A DNA stretch of 64,000 bases from a bacterium (GTDB lineage Bacteria; Zixibacteria; MSB-5A5; GN15; FEB-12). This document shows, piece by piece, positions 34,439 to 43,167 of this stretch (within the stretch, counting starts at the first letter, position 1; each line of letters opens with the position of its first letter). The position numbers and the translations under genes are program-made. The DNA lies in assembly GCA_016708025.1 (NCBI GenBank), contig JADJGQ010000001.1, positions 1,364,001 through 1,428,000 of the forward strand. Reading direction: 5' to 3'. The notes beneath the pieces were generated by a model. The model saw only the letters and a program-made list of their open reading frames with translations. It was not told the origin of the DNA and made no database searches.

Positions 34439-35473
34439 TCAATACCCGACATGGAATTGGACGAACACTTCGTCCTCGCCATCCCGCAACCCGCGTGTGT
34501 AATTGGTGTACGATGGCCGGATCTGGACGAACGGCACTGGATAGAAATCCACCGAAAACCGCAAAAACTCATCTACGCCGGTTTCGAGGCGACGGTTACC
34601 ATCGAAGAAGTTATATTCACCGATCAGATAAAGCCCGTACTCCAACCGCGTGATCAGGCTTCCGTACACAACCACCTGATCGTTTCCCTTGCCAACGACA
34701 TCAATCTCCCCCATCGCGGTGAAACGGTCATACGCAATACCGCCATATGCTGACTTGGCATGTGGATAGAGACCAAAACTGTCCGGGCCGATCTCATCGG
34801 TCAATCGGTATGACCCACCCATCAGATAGCTGAACGGACCAATTGTCCCCGGCCGATAGATGTTGAAATTGAACAGCTTCTGTTCGTTCGGATTAAACGC
34901 CTCAGCGATCAGATTTACCTCGGCGTACTCCGCCGATAGCGATACACCATCGAGGTACGTCTCCGGACCATTCCCGGTTTGGGAACGTATGAACGCATTG
35001 TGGTCATCCACATGCAGACCAAACGACGGAAGGAATGTTCCGAATTTCGCCGAGTACTTGTTATCCGCAAAAGTAGCCAGTGCGTAGTTCTCGGTGACGC
35101 CACTGGCGCCGAACCGAAGATGATAAAACATCCCCTTGATCGGCTCGACCGTCACGAATCCATCCGTCTGCATCCGAAATATCCGACCATCCTCAAGCGC
35201 CAGGTAGCGCATATCAAAACCGAGAACAAGCAATTCCCCCACCCGCGGCTTCCGATACTGTGCCGCCAGATGCTTCTTGGTACTCGGAAGCGTCAACTCA
35301 TTGAATGCGGTTGTGAAATTCCCATACTCGGTCCTGGCTCCCCCACCGGCTGGCGAGAAATGGCAGTTTTTGCATGGCTCGGCATGCTCGACTGTCAGGC
35401 GCGGGTAGCTCCAAAGTGATGCTGCCGTCAACAGGATGAGGATCGACAATGGGATGGCGAATGGTCGTTTCAT
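34439..35473 (-). CDS. outer-membrane barrel with an N-terminal haem-c motif (porin-cytochrome fusion)
   Basis: A 344-aa exported protein. After a signal peptide (residues 1-22) comes a single CKNCH haem motif (C34, C37, H38) followed by SPAGGG. From ~70 on it is strand-rich with alternating polarity (YHLRFGASG, AKFGTFLPSFGL, LITRLEYGLYLIGEYNF, FVQIRPSYTNYTRG) and ends FVQFHVGY, as expected for a porin barrel. No MtrB-type CXXC pair is evident. Fused haem plus barrel suggests electron passage across the outer membrane or a redox-gated porin. First gene of a three-gene set with the haem lipoprotein and YceI protein. Confidence 0.7.
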   Translation of the reverse strand: MKRPFAIPLSILILLTAASLWSYPRLTVEHAEPCKNCHFSPAGGGARTEYGNFTTAFNELTLPSTKKHLAAQYRKPRVGELLVLGFDMRYLALEDGRIFRMQTDGFVTVEPIKGMFYHLRFGASGVTENYALATFADNKYSAKFGTFLPSFGLHVDDHNAFIRSQTGNGPETYLDGVSLSAEYAEVNLIAEAFNPNEQKLFNFNIYRPGTIGPFSYLMGGSYRLTDEIGPDSFGLYPHAKSAYGGIAYDRFTAMGEIDVVGKGNDQVVVYGSLITRLEYGLYLIGEYNFFDGNRRLETGVDEFLRFSVDFYPVPFVQIRPSYTNYTRGLRDGEDEVFVQFHVGY

Positions 35474-35545
35474 TGCAGCACTTTCAGTTGGCGGCGGACG
35501 GTTGGTTTAATGGTTCAGGCAATAGACAACCTGCCCGCATGCTAT

Positions 35546-35582
35546 TACAGAGGAAACGCAGGCTGGGGTCGTACAGCCTGCG
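35546..35582 (-). terminator. intrinsic terminator after purH
   Basis: An 8-bp GC-rich perfect stem (35557-35564 with 35575-35582) with a 10-nt loop, followed on the minus strand by TTTCCTCTGTAAT, 45 nt past the purH stop. Confidence 0.7.
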
Positions 35583-35626
35583 TCGATTTATTAACTGGAG
35601 AAATACCGAATTGATGACTGACAGGG

Positions 35627-37207
35627 TCAATGCTTGAAATGGCGTATCCCGGTGAAGACCATGGCAATTCCTAGCCGGTCGGCGGTGGCAATCACCTCGT
35701 CATCCCCTTTCGAACCACCCGGCTGGATCACTGCGGCGACTCCCGCCTCCGCCGCCACTTCGAGCCCATCCGGCATCGGGAAAAAGGCATCCGATGCCAG
35801 CACCGCCCCTTTGGCTCTCTCCCCCGCTCGTTTTACCGCCAGGAAGCTGGAATCGACCCGAGAGGTTTGCCCCATGCCTATCCCGACCGTGGCATTCTCT
35901 TTGGCGATCACGATAGCATTGGATTTGGTATGCTTCACTACGCGCCAGGCAAACAGCAACGAGGTCAACTGCGCCGGAGTTGGCGCCAATTTGGTCGCCG
36001 TCTGTAGAGTCTTGGGGTCGAGTTGGTGATCATCGGCGGTCTGCGCCAAAAGCCCACCCTGAATATATCGATAGCTGACCATCCCCTGCTTACGACCAGA
36101 GGCTATTTCCGGCAATGCCAACAGACGACGGGTCTTCTTTTTGACCAGAAGTTCCAACGCATCAGGAGCAAAGCCCGGCGCCAGCATACACTCAACAAAC
36201 GGGGTCTCATGCAGCAGCTTGGCTGTCTCCAGATCAACGATCTTGTTCAGCCCGATGATCGATCCATAGGCCGAAAGCGGGTCCGATTCGTACGCCTTGG
36301 CGTACGCTTCTGTCAATGTTTTCGCCTGCGCCGCTCCACATGGATTGGCATGCTTGAGAATACAGGCAAACGGCTCACTAAACTCCAACAACAGATCAAG
36401 ACAGGCGTCCAGATCACCGTAGTTGTTGTACGACAGCTCTTTCCCGGCCAGCACCTGGGCATGCAACAGGGTAGGCGCAGGATACGACGCATCGGAATAT
36501 AGAGACGCTTCCTGATGCGGATTCTCACCATACCGAAGCGGCGATGCTTTTCGATATTCCAACTTTATCACATCGGGGAAATGCTCCGCATTTCGCTGAA
36601 TCGGCGCCGTACTGTCGAGAGCGAACCAGTTGGCAACCGCTCGATCGTAGTCGGCCGTCAGCGCATAGGCGCGCCCGGCACAACGTCGACGGAATTCAAA
36701 TGAAGTCGTCCCATCATTCTGCTTCATCTCTTCCAGCAGTTCACCATAATCCGTAGGATCAGCCACCACCGTCACCGAATCGAAATTCTTGGCCGCCGCA
36801 CGGATCATCGAAGGACCGCCAATATCGATATTTTCGATGATCTCTTCCTCGGTCGCATTAGGCTTGGCTACGGTTTGCTTGAACGGGTAGAGATTGACCA
36901 CTACCAGATCGATGCCGCGATAATCTGCCGCCTGCATCTGCTCCACATCTTCGACCACATGCCGACGGTACAGAATTCCGGCATGGATCTTGGGGTGTAG
37001 CGTTTTGACGCGCCCCCCCAGTATTTCCGGTGACCCGGTGAAGGTCGAAACTGAAATGGCATGGATCCCGGCGTCGCGAAGAGTCTTCAGCGTACCGCCG
37101 GTTGAAAGTATCTCAACTCCCAATTTATCGAGAGCCAAACCCAATTCAACAATGCCGGTTTTGTCGGAAACCGACACCAGCGCCCGCTTGATCTTAATTG
37201 TGTCCAT
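35627..37207 (-). CDS. purH: bifunctional AICAR transformylase / IMP cyclohydrolase
   Basis: Last two steps of de novo IMP synthesis. The N-terminal MGS-like cyclohydrolase domain shows KRALVSVSDKTG, ILSTGGTLKTLRDAG, GGRVKTLHPKIHAGIL and NIDIGGPSMIRAAAKN. The C-terminal transformylase has LRYGENPHQ, CILKHANPCGAA with the catalytic Lys-His, SNAIVIAKE and SDAFFPMPDG. Full length at 526 aa. It follows purC closely and probably shares its transcript; a terminator follows the stop. Confidence 0.97.
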   Translation of the reverse strand: MDTIKIKRALVSVSDKTGIVELGLALDKLGVEILSTGGTLKTLRDAGIHAISVSTFTGSPEILGGRVKTLHPKIHAGILYRRHVVEDVEQMQAADYRGIDLVVVNLYPFKQTVAKPNATEEEIIENIDIGGPSMIRAAAKNFDSVTVVADPTDYGELLEEMKQNDGTTSFEFRRRCAGRAYALTADYDRAVANWFALDSTAPIQRNAEHFPDVIKLEYRKASPLRYGENPHQEASLYSDASYPAPTLLHAQVLAGKELSYNNYGDLDACLDLLLEFSEPFACILKHANPCGAAQAKTLTEAYAKAYESDPLSAYGSIIGLNKIVDLETAKLLHETPFVECMLAPGFAPDALELLVKKKTRRLLALPEIASGRKQGMVSYRYIQGGLLAQTADDHQLDPKTLQTATKLAPTPAQLTSLLFAWRVVKHTKSNAIVIAKENATVGIGMGQTSRVDSSFLAVKRAGERAKGAVLASDAFFPMPDGLEVAAEAGVAAVIQPGGSKGDDEVIATADRLGIAMVFTGIRHFKH

Positions 37208-37214
37208 TGCGTGT

Positions 37215-38127
37215 CTACTTGCCCGTCAGAAGACGTTGTGCCTCGCGATATCGCGCTGCCGATGCCCGCACGACTTCTTCGGGAAGCGAAGGCGCCGGCG
37301 GCTTTTTATTCCATCCAGTCGATTCGAGATAATCCCGGATCGGCTGCTTGTCAAACGATGGCTGGCTCTTTGCCAACCTCATACTTATCTACCGGCCAGA
37401 ATCGGCTGGAATCCGGCGAGAGAACCTCGTCGATCAGGATAAACTTGTCGTTTTTGAACCCAAATTCAAACTTGGTGTCGGCGATAATGATCCCCTTGGT
37501 CAGGGCATAGTCAGCTGCGGTCTGATAAACCGCCAGCGACTTGTCGCGGCAGAGTGCCGCGGTATCTTTGCCAACAATCTCAATCATCTGCTCGTAGCTG
37601 ATATTCTCATCATGCCCGTCGTCATTCTTTGACGATGGCGTAAAGAGCGGTTCGGGCAGTTTCTCCGATTCCCGGAGGGTCGGCGCAAACGTGAATCCAT
37701 GCACGACATTCGATCCGGCTTTGCGGGCAGCCTGCAGCTCTTTCCACATCGAGCCGGAGATATAGCCGCGCACGATGCACTCCGCGTCGACCCGGTCCGC
37801 CTTGACGACGATCATAGAACGCCCTTCAAGCTGGTCGCGGTAAGGTCGGAGCTTCACCGGATATTCATCGACATTGGCGGTCACCAGATGGTTGTCGACG
37901 ACATCTTTCAGCAGATCGAACCAGAATAGCGACGTCTGGTTCAGAACTTTTCCTTTGCCCGGAATACCGTTCTGCATGACCACATCAAAGGCCGAGATCC
38001 GGTCGGACGCGATAAAGAGAAGGGTCTCCCCCAGATCATAAATGTCGCGCACTTTGCCACGACGGATCAGCGGATACTCTTTGATATCGGTGGTCAATAC
38101 CACGTTGTCGGCGGCGGCATTACTCAT
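37215..38127 (-). pseudogene. purC: SAICAR synthetase broken by a single-base frameshift near the 3' end
   Basis: Ligates aspartate to CAIR in purine synthesis. The intact 5' frame (38127 to 37351) covers RRGKVRDIYDLGE, ASDRISAFDVV, GKGKVLNQ, VKADRVDAECIVRGY and DEVLSPDSSRFWP, then reads YEVGKEPAIV and stops. In the next frame the sequence continues PSFDKQPIRDYLESTGWNKK...RYREAQRLLTGK to a stop at 37215-37217, exactly the normal PurC C-terminus. Removing one G/C near 37361-37365 restores GKEQPSFDKQ. Full length would be ~303 aa. The ATG at 38125-38127 overlaps the end of purN. Could be a real lesion or a consensus error; the gene is normally essential for purine prototrophy. Confidence 0.9.
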
Positions 38128-38734
38128 GAATGCTATACTCTCCTTTAATAAGTTTCTGTAACGCTTTCGGGTAAATGAGATGTTCCTGCTGCAAAACACG
38201 CGCAGCTAGTGTATCAGGTGTATCACCCTCCAGAACAGGGACCCGAACCTGCTCCAGAATGCGGCCGTGATCGTAGATCTCGTCGGCCAAATGAACAGTA
38301 CAACCTGACTCTTTCTCTTTAGCGGCCAGGACCGCTTCGTGCACAAAGTGACCGTACATCCCCGGCCCACCGTATTGTGGGAGTATCCCCGGATGGATAT
38401 TCACCACCCGATTGGGAAATGCCTTGAGGACGGCGCTCGGCATCAACTTGAGGTACCCGGCCATGACGACATAGTCTATCTGCCGCTTCTTCAGGTGCGC
38501 CACCAGATCGCCACCGGCTTCCGAGGGAGTCCCGTATTCTTTCGCATTGAATAACGAAGTATCGATCCCTTGCTCTTTCGCTCGGTCAAGCCCCAGCGCC
38601 TTCCTGGTATTCGAGACGACCCAGACCACATCAGCATCCAGCTCATTTCGCTTCGATGCATCAATGATCGCCTGCATATCCGATCCCTTGCCGGAGATGA
38701 AGACCGCAAGCCGCGCGCGTTTTGATTCCGGCAT
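38120..38734 (-). CDS. purN: phosphoribosylglycinamide formyltransferase
   Basis: Uses 10-formyl-tetrahydrofolate to formylate GAR in purine synthesis. The 204-aa protein has VFISGKGSDMQAI for phosphate binding and the catalytic set Asn and His in NIHPGILPQYGGPG and Asp in HLADEIYDHG. The ATG shares one base with the gatB stop (TGATG), so translation of the two is coupled. Followed by purC and purH. Confidence 0.95.
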   Translation of the reverse strand: MPESKRARLAVFISGKGSDMQAIIDASKRNELDADVVWVVSNTRKALGLDRAKEQGIDTSLFNAKEYGTPSEAGGDLVAHLKKRQIDYVVMAGYLKLMPSAVLKAFPNRVVNIHPGILPQYGGPGMYGHFVHEAVLAAKEKESGCTVHLADEIYDHGRILEQVRVPVLEGDTPDTLAARVLQQEHLIYPKALQKLIKGEYSIHE

Positions 38735-40182
38735 CAATTATCCAGCTTCTCTTTCAGCAATCGGTTGACCATTTCGGGATTCGCCTGACCCTTGGTCGCT
38801 TTCATCACCTGCCCGACAAAAAAGCCAAACACACTTGCTTTGCCGGCACGGTACTGTTTGACGCTATCCGGGCTCGATGCTATCACCTGCTCGATGATCG
38901 GAATGATCGCGGAATCATCGGAGATCTGCACTAATCCCTTTTCTTTGATAATAACCGATGGTGCCTGGCCCGTTTTCACCATCTCGGCAAAAACCGTCTT
39001 GGCGATCTTGCCCGAGATCTCTCCCGACGAAATCTTGTTCACCAGTTCGGCAAGCATATCGGGACGAATTCTGGTCGTGGCGATATCATCCCCCGACTCA
39101 TTCAGCACTGCCAGCAGTTCCACTTGCAGCCAGTTGGCGGCACCAACACCATCTTTCGTGTGACGCATCATCTCTTCGTAATAATCTGCCAGTGCTCGGC
39201 TGTCGGTCAAGACCTGAGCATCGTATTCACGAATGCCGTACTGTGCGACCATCCGCCTTGCCTTGGCTTCCGCAAGTTCCGGCAGGTTCTTGCGAGTTTC
39301 GTCTATCCATGTATCGCTGATGATCAGATTGACCAGATCCGGCTCAGGGAAATAGCGGTAATCATGCGACTCCTCTTTGCCGCGCATCGCCTCAGCGGTT
39401 TGCTTCTTTTCGTTCCAAAGAAGTGTCTCCTGGACAACTTCGCCACCCGACTTGATCAATTTGATCTGACGGTCTATCTCATATTTCAGGGCCCGCTCAA
39501 CCCCTTTGAAGCTGTTCATGTTTTTCAGCTCGGTGCGGGTACCGAATTTCTCCTGCCCGACCGGACGAACAGAGACATTCGCATCACAGCGCAAATGCCC
39601 CTTTTCCATATCGCCGGAACAGACGCCGAGATACTGCACGATCTGTTTCAGTTTGGTCAAATAGCCATACGCTTCTTCGGGAGAACGAATATCTGCGTGA
39701 GAGACGATTTCGATCAATGGTGTGCCGCACCGGTTGAGGTCGACCTTGGTATACGCGCTGCCATCTTCGGGATGCATCAATTTGCCGGCATCTTCTTCGA
39801 GATGTATGCGAATCAGGCGGACCGTCTTCTCTTCCCCTGAATCAAGCCGAAAGCTGATCACTCCACCCTCGCCGATTGGGCGGTCAAACTGCGAGATCTG
39901 GTACCCTTTGGGGAGGTCAGGATAGAAGTAATTCTTGCGGGCAAAGACCGAACGGTTCTGGACATTTCCGTCCGTGGCGAGGATCATCTTAATGGCAAAT
40001 TCTGCCGCCCGTCTGTTCATCACCGGCAATGCGCCAGGGAGTCCAAGACAGACTGGGCAGGTCCGGCTATTCGGTTCTGCGCCGTATTCCACTTTGCAGG
40101 AACAGAAGATCTTGGATTCGGTCTGCAATTGCGCGTGAACCTCGAGTCCGATAACCGGCTCGAAGCCGTCGATGACTGCCAC
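38734..40182 (-). CDS. gatB: Asp-tRNA(Asn)/Glu-tRNA(Gln) amidotransferase subunit B
   Basis: Kinase/transamidase subunit that converts misacylated Glu-tRNA(Gln) or Asp-tRNA(Asn). It has FEPVIGLEVHAQLQTESK, the Cys-rich zinc site, RTCPVCLGLPGALPV, KNYFYPDLPKGYQISQFD, RIHLEEDAGKL and LMRFRCDANVS-like LRCDANVSVRP, then the C-terminal YqeY-type tail domain. 482 aa from the GTG at 40180-40182, which gives the usual N-terminus. gatA lies two genes upstream, with a hydrolase and a HAD phosphatase between them; gatC is not seen in the window. Confidence 0.95.
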   Translation of the reverse strand: MAVIDGFEPVIGLEVHAQLQTESKIFCSCKVEYGAEPNSRTCPVCLGLPGALPVMNRRAAEFAIKMILATDGNVQNRSVFARKNYFYPDLPKGYQISQFDRPIGEGGVISFRLDSGEEKTVRLIRIHLEEDAGKLMHPEDGSAYTKVDLNRCGTPLIEIVSHADIRSPEEAYGYLTKLKQIVQYLGVCSGDMEKGHLRCDANVSVRPVGQEKFGTRTELKNMNSFKGVERALKYEIDRQIKLIKSGGEVVQETLLWNEKKQTAEAMRGKEESHDYRYFPEPDLVNLIISDTWIDETRKNLPELAEAKARRMVAQYGIREYDAQVLTDSRALADYYEEMMRHTKDGVGAANWLQVELLAVLNESGDDIATTRIRPDMLAELVNKISSGEISGKIAKTVFAEMVKTGQAPSVIIKEKGLVQISDDSAIIPIIEQVIASSPDSVKQYRAGKASVFGFFVGQVMKATKGQANPEMVNRLLKEKLDN

Positions 40183-40266
40183 TCTGCTTCTTATCCTCCT
40201 GAAAGCCGGAAATATATCGGGTCGCACCCGGAGGTCAAGCGATTCCGGAACCCACTTAACTTATAA

Positions 40267-40878
40267 TCAGAACCAGACTTGGAGCATGTGCAGCTCTTCT
40301 CGTAGTTGGCTGGCCGAACGGAAATGAATGAAGTGGATCCCCGACCGTTCTACTGCCTCGCGATATGCGACCGTATCGTCGATAAAGACGATCTCCTCCG
40401 CACGCATCCCACAGCGGTCTATCAACTTCTGGAAAATCGCCGGTTCCGGCTTCCGCGCCCCGAGCTCGTACGACATCAGGATGAAATCGAATAGATCCCG
40501 GTGGTGAAGTCGACTCTCCATATCATGTTCCCACTCGCAGTTATTGGAAAGCATCCCGAGCAAGTACTTCCCCTGGAGCTGTCGAACGATCCGCAGAGAT
40601 TCGGGCATCGGATGAAACATCCCCACAAACATCTCGTGCAGATCGGCATCAGAATGCGCAATCCCACCCGCCAGTCGAAACGCCTCCCAATACTGAGACT
40701 CGCTAATCTCCCCGCGTTCGAACTCAGCTATGCGGGATTCCCACGCGGCCTCCGCCTTCTCTGGCGAAATACCGAGATGTGTGGAAAAGTGCTCCAGTGA
40801 CTGACGATAATTGTAGGTATACAACACACCGCCGAAATCAATCACCACTGCCCGGATCGGGGTCGTTAGGCGCGGCAT
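40267..40878 (-). CDS. HAD-superfamily hydrolase
   Basis: A ~203-aa HAD phosphatase-like protein. Motif I is VVIDFGGVLY, so the second acidic residue is Gly, as in the DFGGVL subgroup; motif II is LSNN, motif III Lys lies in ARKPEPAIF, motif IV is VFIDD. A helical cap (residues ~20-85) suggests a small-molecule phosphate or similar substrate. The ATG at 40876-40878 avoids overlap; an ATG at 40899 would overlap the upstream hydrolase by 16 nt. Specific substrate unknown; placed between gatA and gatB. Confidence 0.82.
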   Translation of the reverse strand: MPRLTTPIRAVVIDFGGVLYTYNYRQSLEHFSTHLGISPEKAEAAWESRIAEFERGEISESQYWEAFRLAGGIAHSDADLHEMFVGMFHPMPESLRIVRQLQGKYLLGMLSNNCEWEHDMESRLHHRDLFDFILMSYELGARKPEPAIFQKLIDRCGMRAEEIVFIDDTVAYREAVERSGIHFIHFRSASQLREELHMLQVWF

Positions 40879-40883
40879 GTTGG

Positions 40884-41669
40884 TCAGTGCCCCAGACATA
40901 GCAGGAACGAATCGAGGTGATTGTCGAACAGAATGGGATCTTCGAGATTTATCAAGTGGCCGATATTGGGGAACTCGACCAGTCGCGATCCCGCAATATG
41001 CTTGTGTAAGACGTGAGAGAGGGGGACAAAAACCTTATCCAGCTCTCCGATCATGATACAGGTTGGCACGGTGATCTGATGAACATGGTCGGTGTCGACC
41101 TGAGTTCGGTACTTGCCGCGCATCGGGTCTTTCCAGATCTCCCCGGTGTGGTCATCGATCATCTGCCCAACCAGTTCCGCGACATGCGCACGCGGTCCCT
41201 TCAGCCACGAAAGTGTCATCTCTTTCCATGACTCCTTGGCCGCCTCAAGCGACACTTCGCGGGCCAATCGGTCGAATTTCTGGTACTTTCTCCCGATATC
41301 GTACCCCGAGGCCCCCGTGCTGATCAGCGAAAGCGACGCCAGCCTATCCTGATGTTCCAGCGCATATCCTATCGCGGTCGAGCCCCCCATCGAAAGTCCA
41401 ACCAAGTGTATTCGATTGAGGCCCACAGCATCAAAGAACTTGTGAAGATCCTCCACCCGCTCGAAACGTCCATACCGGCCGGGCACAGCATCTGATTTCC
41501 CGTGGCCCAACGCGTCGACTAAGATCACGCGATAGTGTGTCTTGAAGAATTCCGCCTGGGCATACCAGGAGCGACGGTCCAGCGTGAAACCGTGCAGGAA
41601 GACAAGCGGATCTCCCTCGCCATACTCCTCGTAAAACATCCGGTAGCCGCCAAGGTCTGCGTATGGCAT
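40884..41669 (-). CDS. alpha/beta-fold hydrolase
   Basis: A 261-aa alpha/beta hydrolase with the oxyanion segment PLVFLHGFTLDRRSW, nucleophile elbow GLSMGG, acid Asp in IGELDKVFVP and His in FPNIGHLINLE. Cytosolic (no signal peptide). Sequence style resembles 3-oxoadipate enol-lactonase/esterase types, but the substrate is not evident. It follows gatA by 3 nt and is likely cotranscribed. Confidence 0.85.
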   Translation of the reverse strand: MPYADLGGYRMFYEEYGEGDPLVFLHGFTLDRRSWYAQAEFFKTHYRVILVDALGHGKSDAVPGRYGRFERVEDLHKFFDAVGLNRIHLVGLSMGGSTAIGYALEHQDRLASLSLISTGASGYDIGRKYQKFDRLAREVSLEAAKESWKEMTLSWLKGPRAHVAELVGQMIDDHTGEIWKDPMRGKYRTQVDTDHVHQITVPTCIMIGELDKVFVPLSHVLHKHIAGSRLVEFPNIGHLINLEDPILFDNHLDSFLLCLGH

Positions 41670-41672
41670 AAA

Positions 41673-43106
41673 TTACTTCAACTTCTCCAGAATGTGTGCC
41701 GCTTGAAAGAGCGAGAGTTCATCCAGATAACGTCCCATAAATTGCACGCCGATCGGGCGTCCGTCTGAGGACATTCCGTGCGGCACCGATATCGCCGGGT
41801 GGCCGGTCAAACTTGCGGTGACCGTATAAACATCGGAAAGATACATCGCCAGCGGATCGCTCACCTTCTCCCCCAGTTTGAATGGCGGGGTCGGCGAGGT
41901 CGGACAGATGATCAAATCGCACCTCTCGAATGCGCGTTCAACTTCGCGGCGAAGCAGCTCTCTCACTTTGGAAGCTTTGATATAATACGCATCGTAATAG
42001 CCCGAGGAAAGCGTGTATGTCCCAAGCATGATCCGTCGTTTGACCTCACGTCCAAACCCTTTGGCACGCGTGTCGCTGTACATTTCGGCGAGTGACTTGT
42101 CGCCGGACTCGCGAATCCCGTATTTCACGCCATCAAAACGGGCAAGGTTGGCCGAGGCTTCGGCACATGCAACAACATAGTAGACCGCGATCCCTTTGTC
42201 GGTCGATGGCAGTGAGACATCGACAATCGTGTGCCCGGCTTTCTTGAGAGCGGTAATCGCATCCTGCACCACCTGATTGACCTCGCGGTCCAGACCCGCC
42301 GGGAAATACTCTTTGGGTATGCCGATCCGGAATTTCCTGTCGGACTTGATCATCTTTGGGTAATCGGGATGGTCAAACGCCACCGAAGTCGAATCGCGAC
42401 GGTCTCGCCCTGCCACCGCCTGATAAACCAGCGCGATATCTTCTGCGTTGCGAGCTAGCGGTGAGATCTGGTCAGTCGACGAAGCAAACGCCACCAGTCC
42501 ATATCGCGAGATACTTCCATAAGACGGCTTCAGGCCGAGAATCCCGCAGAACGAGGCCGGCTGTCTGACTGATCCGCCGGTCTCGGAGCCGAACGCAAGC
42601 GGGACTATCCCCTGCGCCACCGCGGCCGCCGATCCACCAGATGATCCACCCGGCGCAAGGTCTTTTCGCACTGGATTGTGCACCGGCCCGAAATAGCTGT
42701 TCTCATTGGATGACCCCATCGCGAACTCATCCATATTGGTTTTGCCGATAATCACAGCCCCTTCGGCGATCAGGCGTGTGACCAGGGTAGCATCGTATGG
42801 CGGCGTATATCCTTCGAGAATGTGCGACCCACAGGTGCACGGGTAGTCGGTGTAGGAAATATTATCCTTGATGGCAATCGGCACTCCCGCCAAACTCCCC
42901 ACCGTCCGCTTGCTCATCACGCACGCATCTACTTCCGCCGCCTGTTTCAGCGCCTTTTCTTCGCAAATGGTGATAAAGGCGTTCAGCTCTTTCCCTTCGG
43001 TCTTGGCGAGACGGATCGCTTCCTTGGCGATCTCGACAGCACTGAGCTTTCCCGATGCAACCGAATTGGCTATCTCCGAAGCGGTGAGAGATTTGTAATC
43101 AGACAT
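41673..43106 (-). CDS. gatA: Asp-tRNA(Asn)/Glu-tRNA(Gln) amidotransferase subunit A
   Basis: Glutaminase subunit of the tRNA-dependent amidotransferase. The amidase-signature triad is visible: Lys80 in VPIAIKDNIS, Ser155 in APGGSSGGSA and nucleophile Ser179 in GSETGGSV. At 477 aa it is full length. The ATG lies only 6 nt after a -10 box, so the mRNA may be leaderless. It heads a unit with the alpha/beta hydrolase, HAD protein, gatB and purNCH. Confidence 0.96.
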   Translation of the reverse strand: MSDYKSLTASEIANSVASGKLSAVEIAKEAIRLAKTEGKELNAFITICEEKALKQAAEVDACVMSKRTVGSLAGVPIAIKDNISYTDYPCTCGSHILEGYTPPYDATLVTRLIAEGAVIIGKTNMDEFAMGSSNENSYFGPVHNPVRKDLAPGGSSGGSAAAVAQGIVPLAFGSETGGSVRQPASFCGILGLKPSYGSISRYGLVAFASSTDQISPLARNAEDIALVYQAVAGRDRRDSTSVAFDHPDYPKMIKSDRKFRIGIPKEYFPAGLDREVNQVVQDAITALKKAGHTIVDVSLPSTDKGIAVYYVVACAEASANLARFDGVKYGIRESGDKSLAEMYSDTRAKGFGREVKRRIMLGTYTLSSGYYDAYYIKASKVRELLRREVERAFERCDLIICPTSPTPPFKLGEKVSDPLAMYLSDVYTVTASLTGHPAISVPHGMSSDGRPIGVQFMGRYLDELSLFQAAHILEKLK

Positions 43107-43112
43107 GGGGGG

Positions 43113-43140
43113 AATATAGGGATACGGATTGCAGAATCAA
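43113..43140 (-). promoter_or_regulatory. gatA promoter giving a probable leaderless transcript
   Basis: Minus strand: TTGATT (43140-43135), 16-nt spacer, TATATT (43118-43113), then CCCCCC and the ATG. The expected start (about 7 nt past the -10) falls on the ATG itself, and there is no ribosome-binding site. Confidence 0.65.
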
Positions 43141-43167
43141 GCACCTATAGAAATGAAGCTTGGTGGT

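Noticed and set aside
37340..37353. TGA in purC as a selenocysteine codon, given selA/selB in the window
   Set aside because: Reading through gives no PurC-like sequence, whereas the adjacent frame restores the exact C-terminus.
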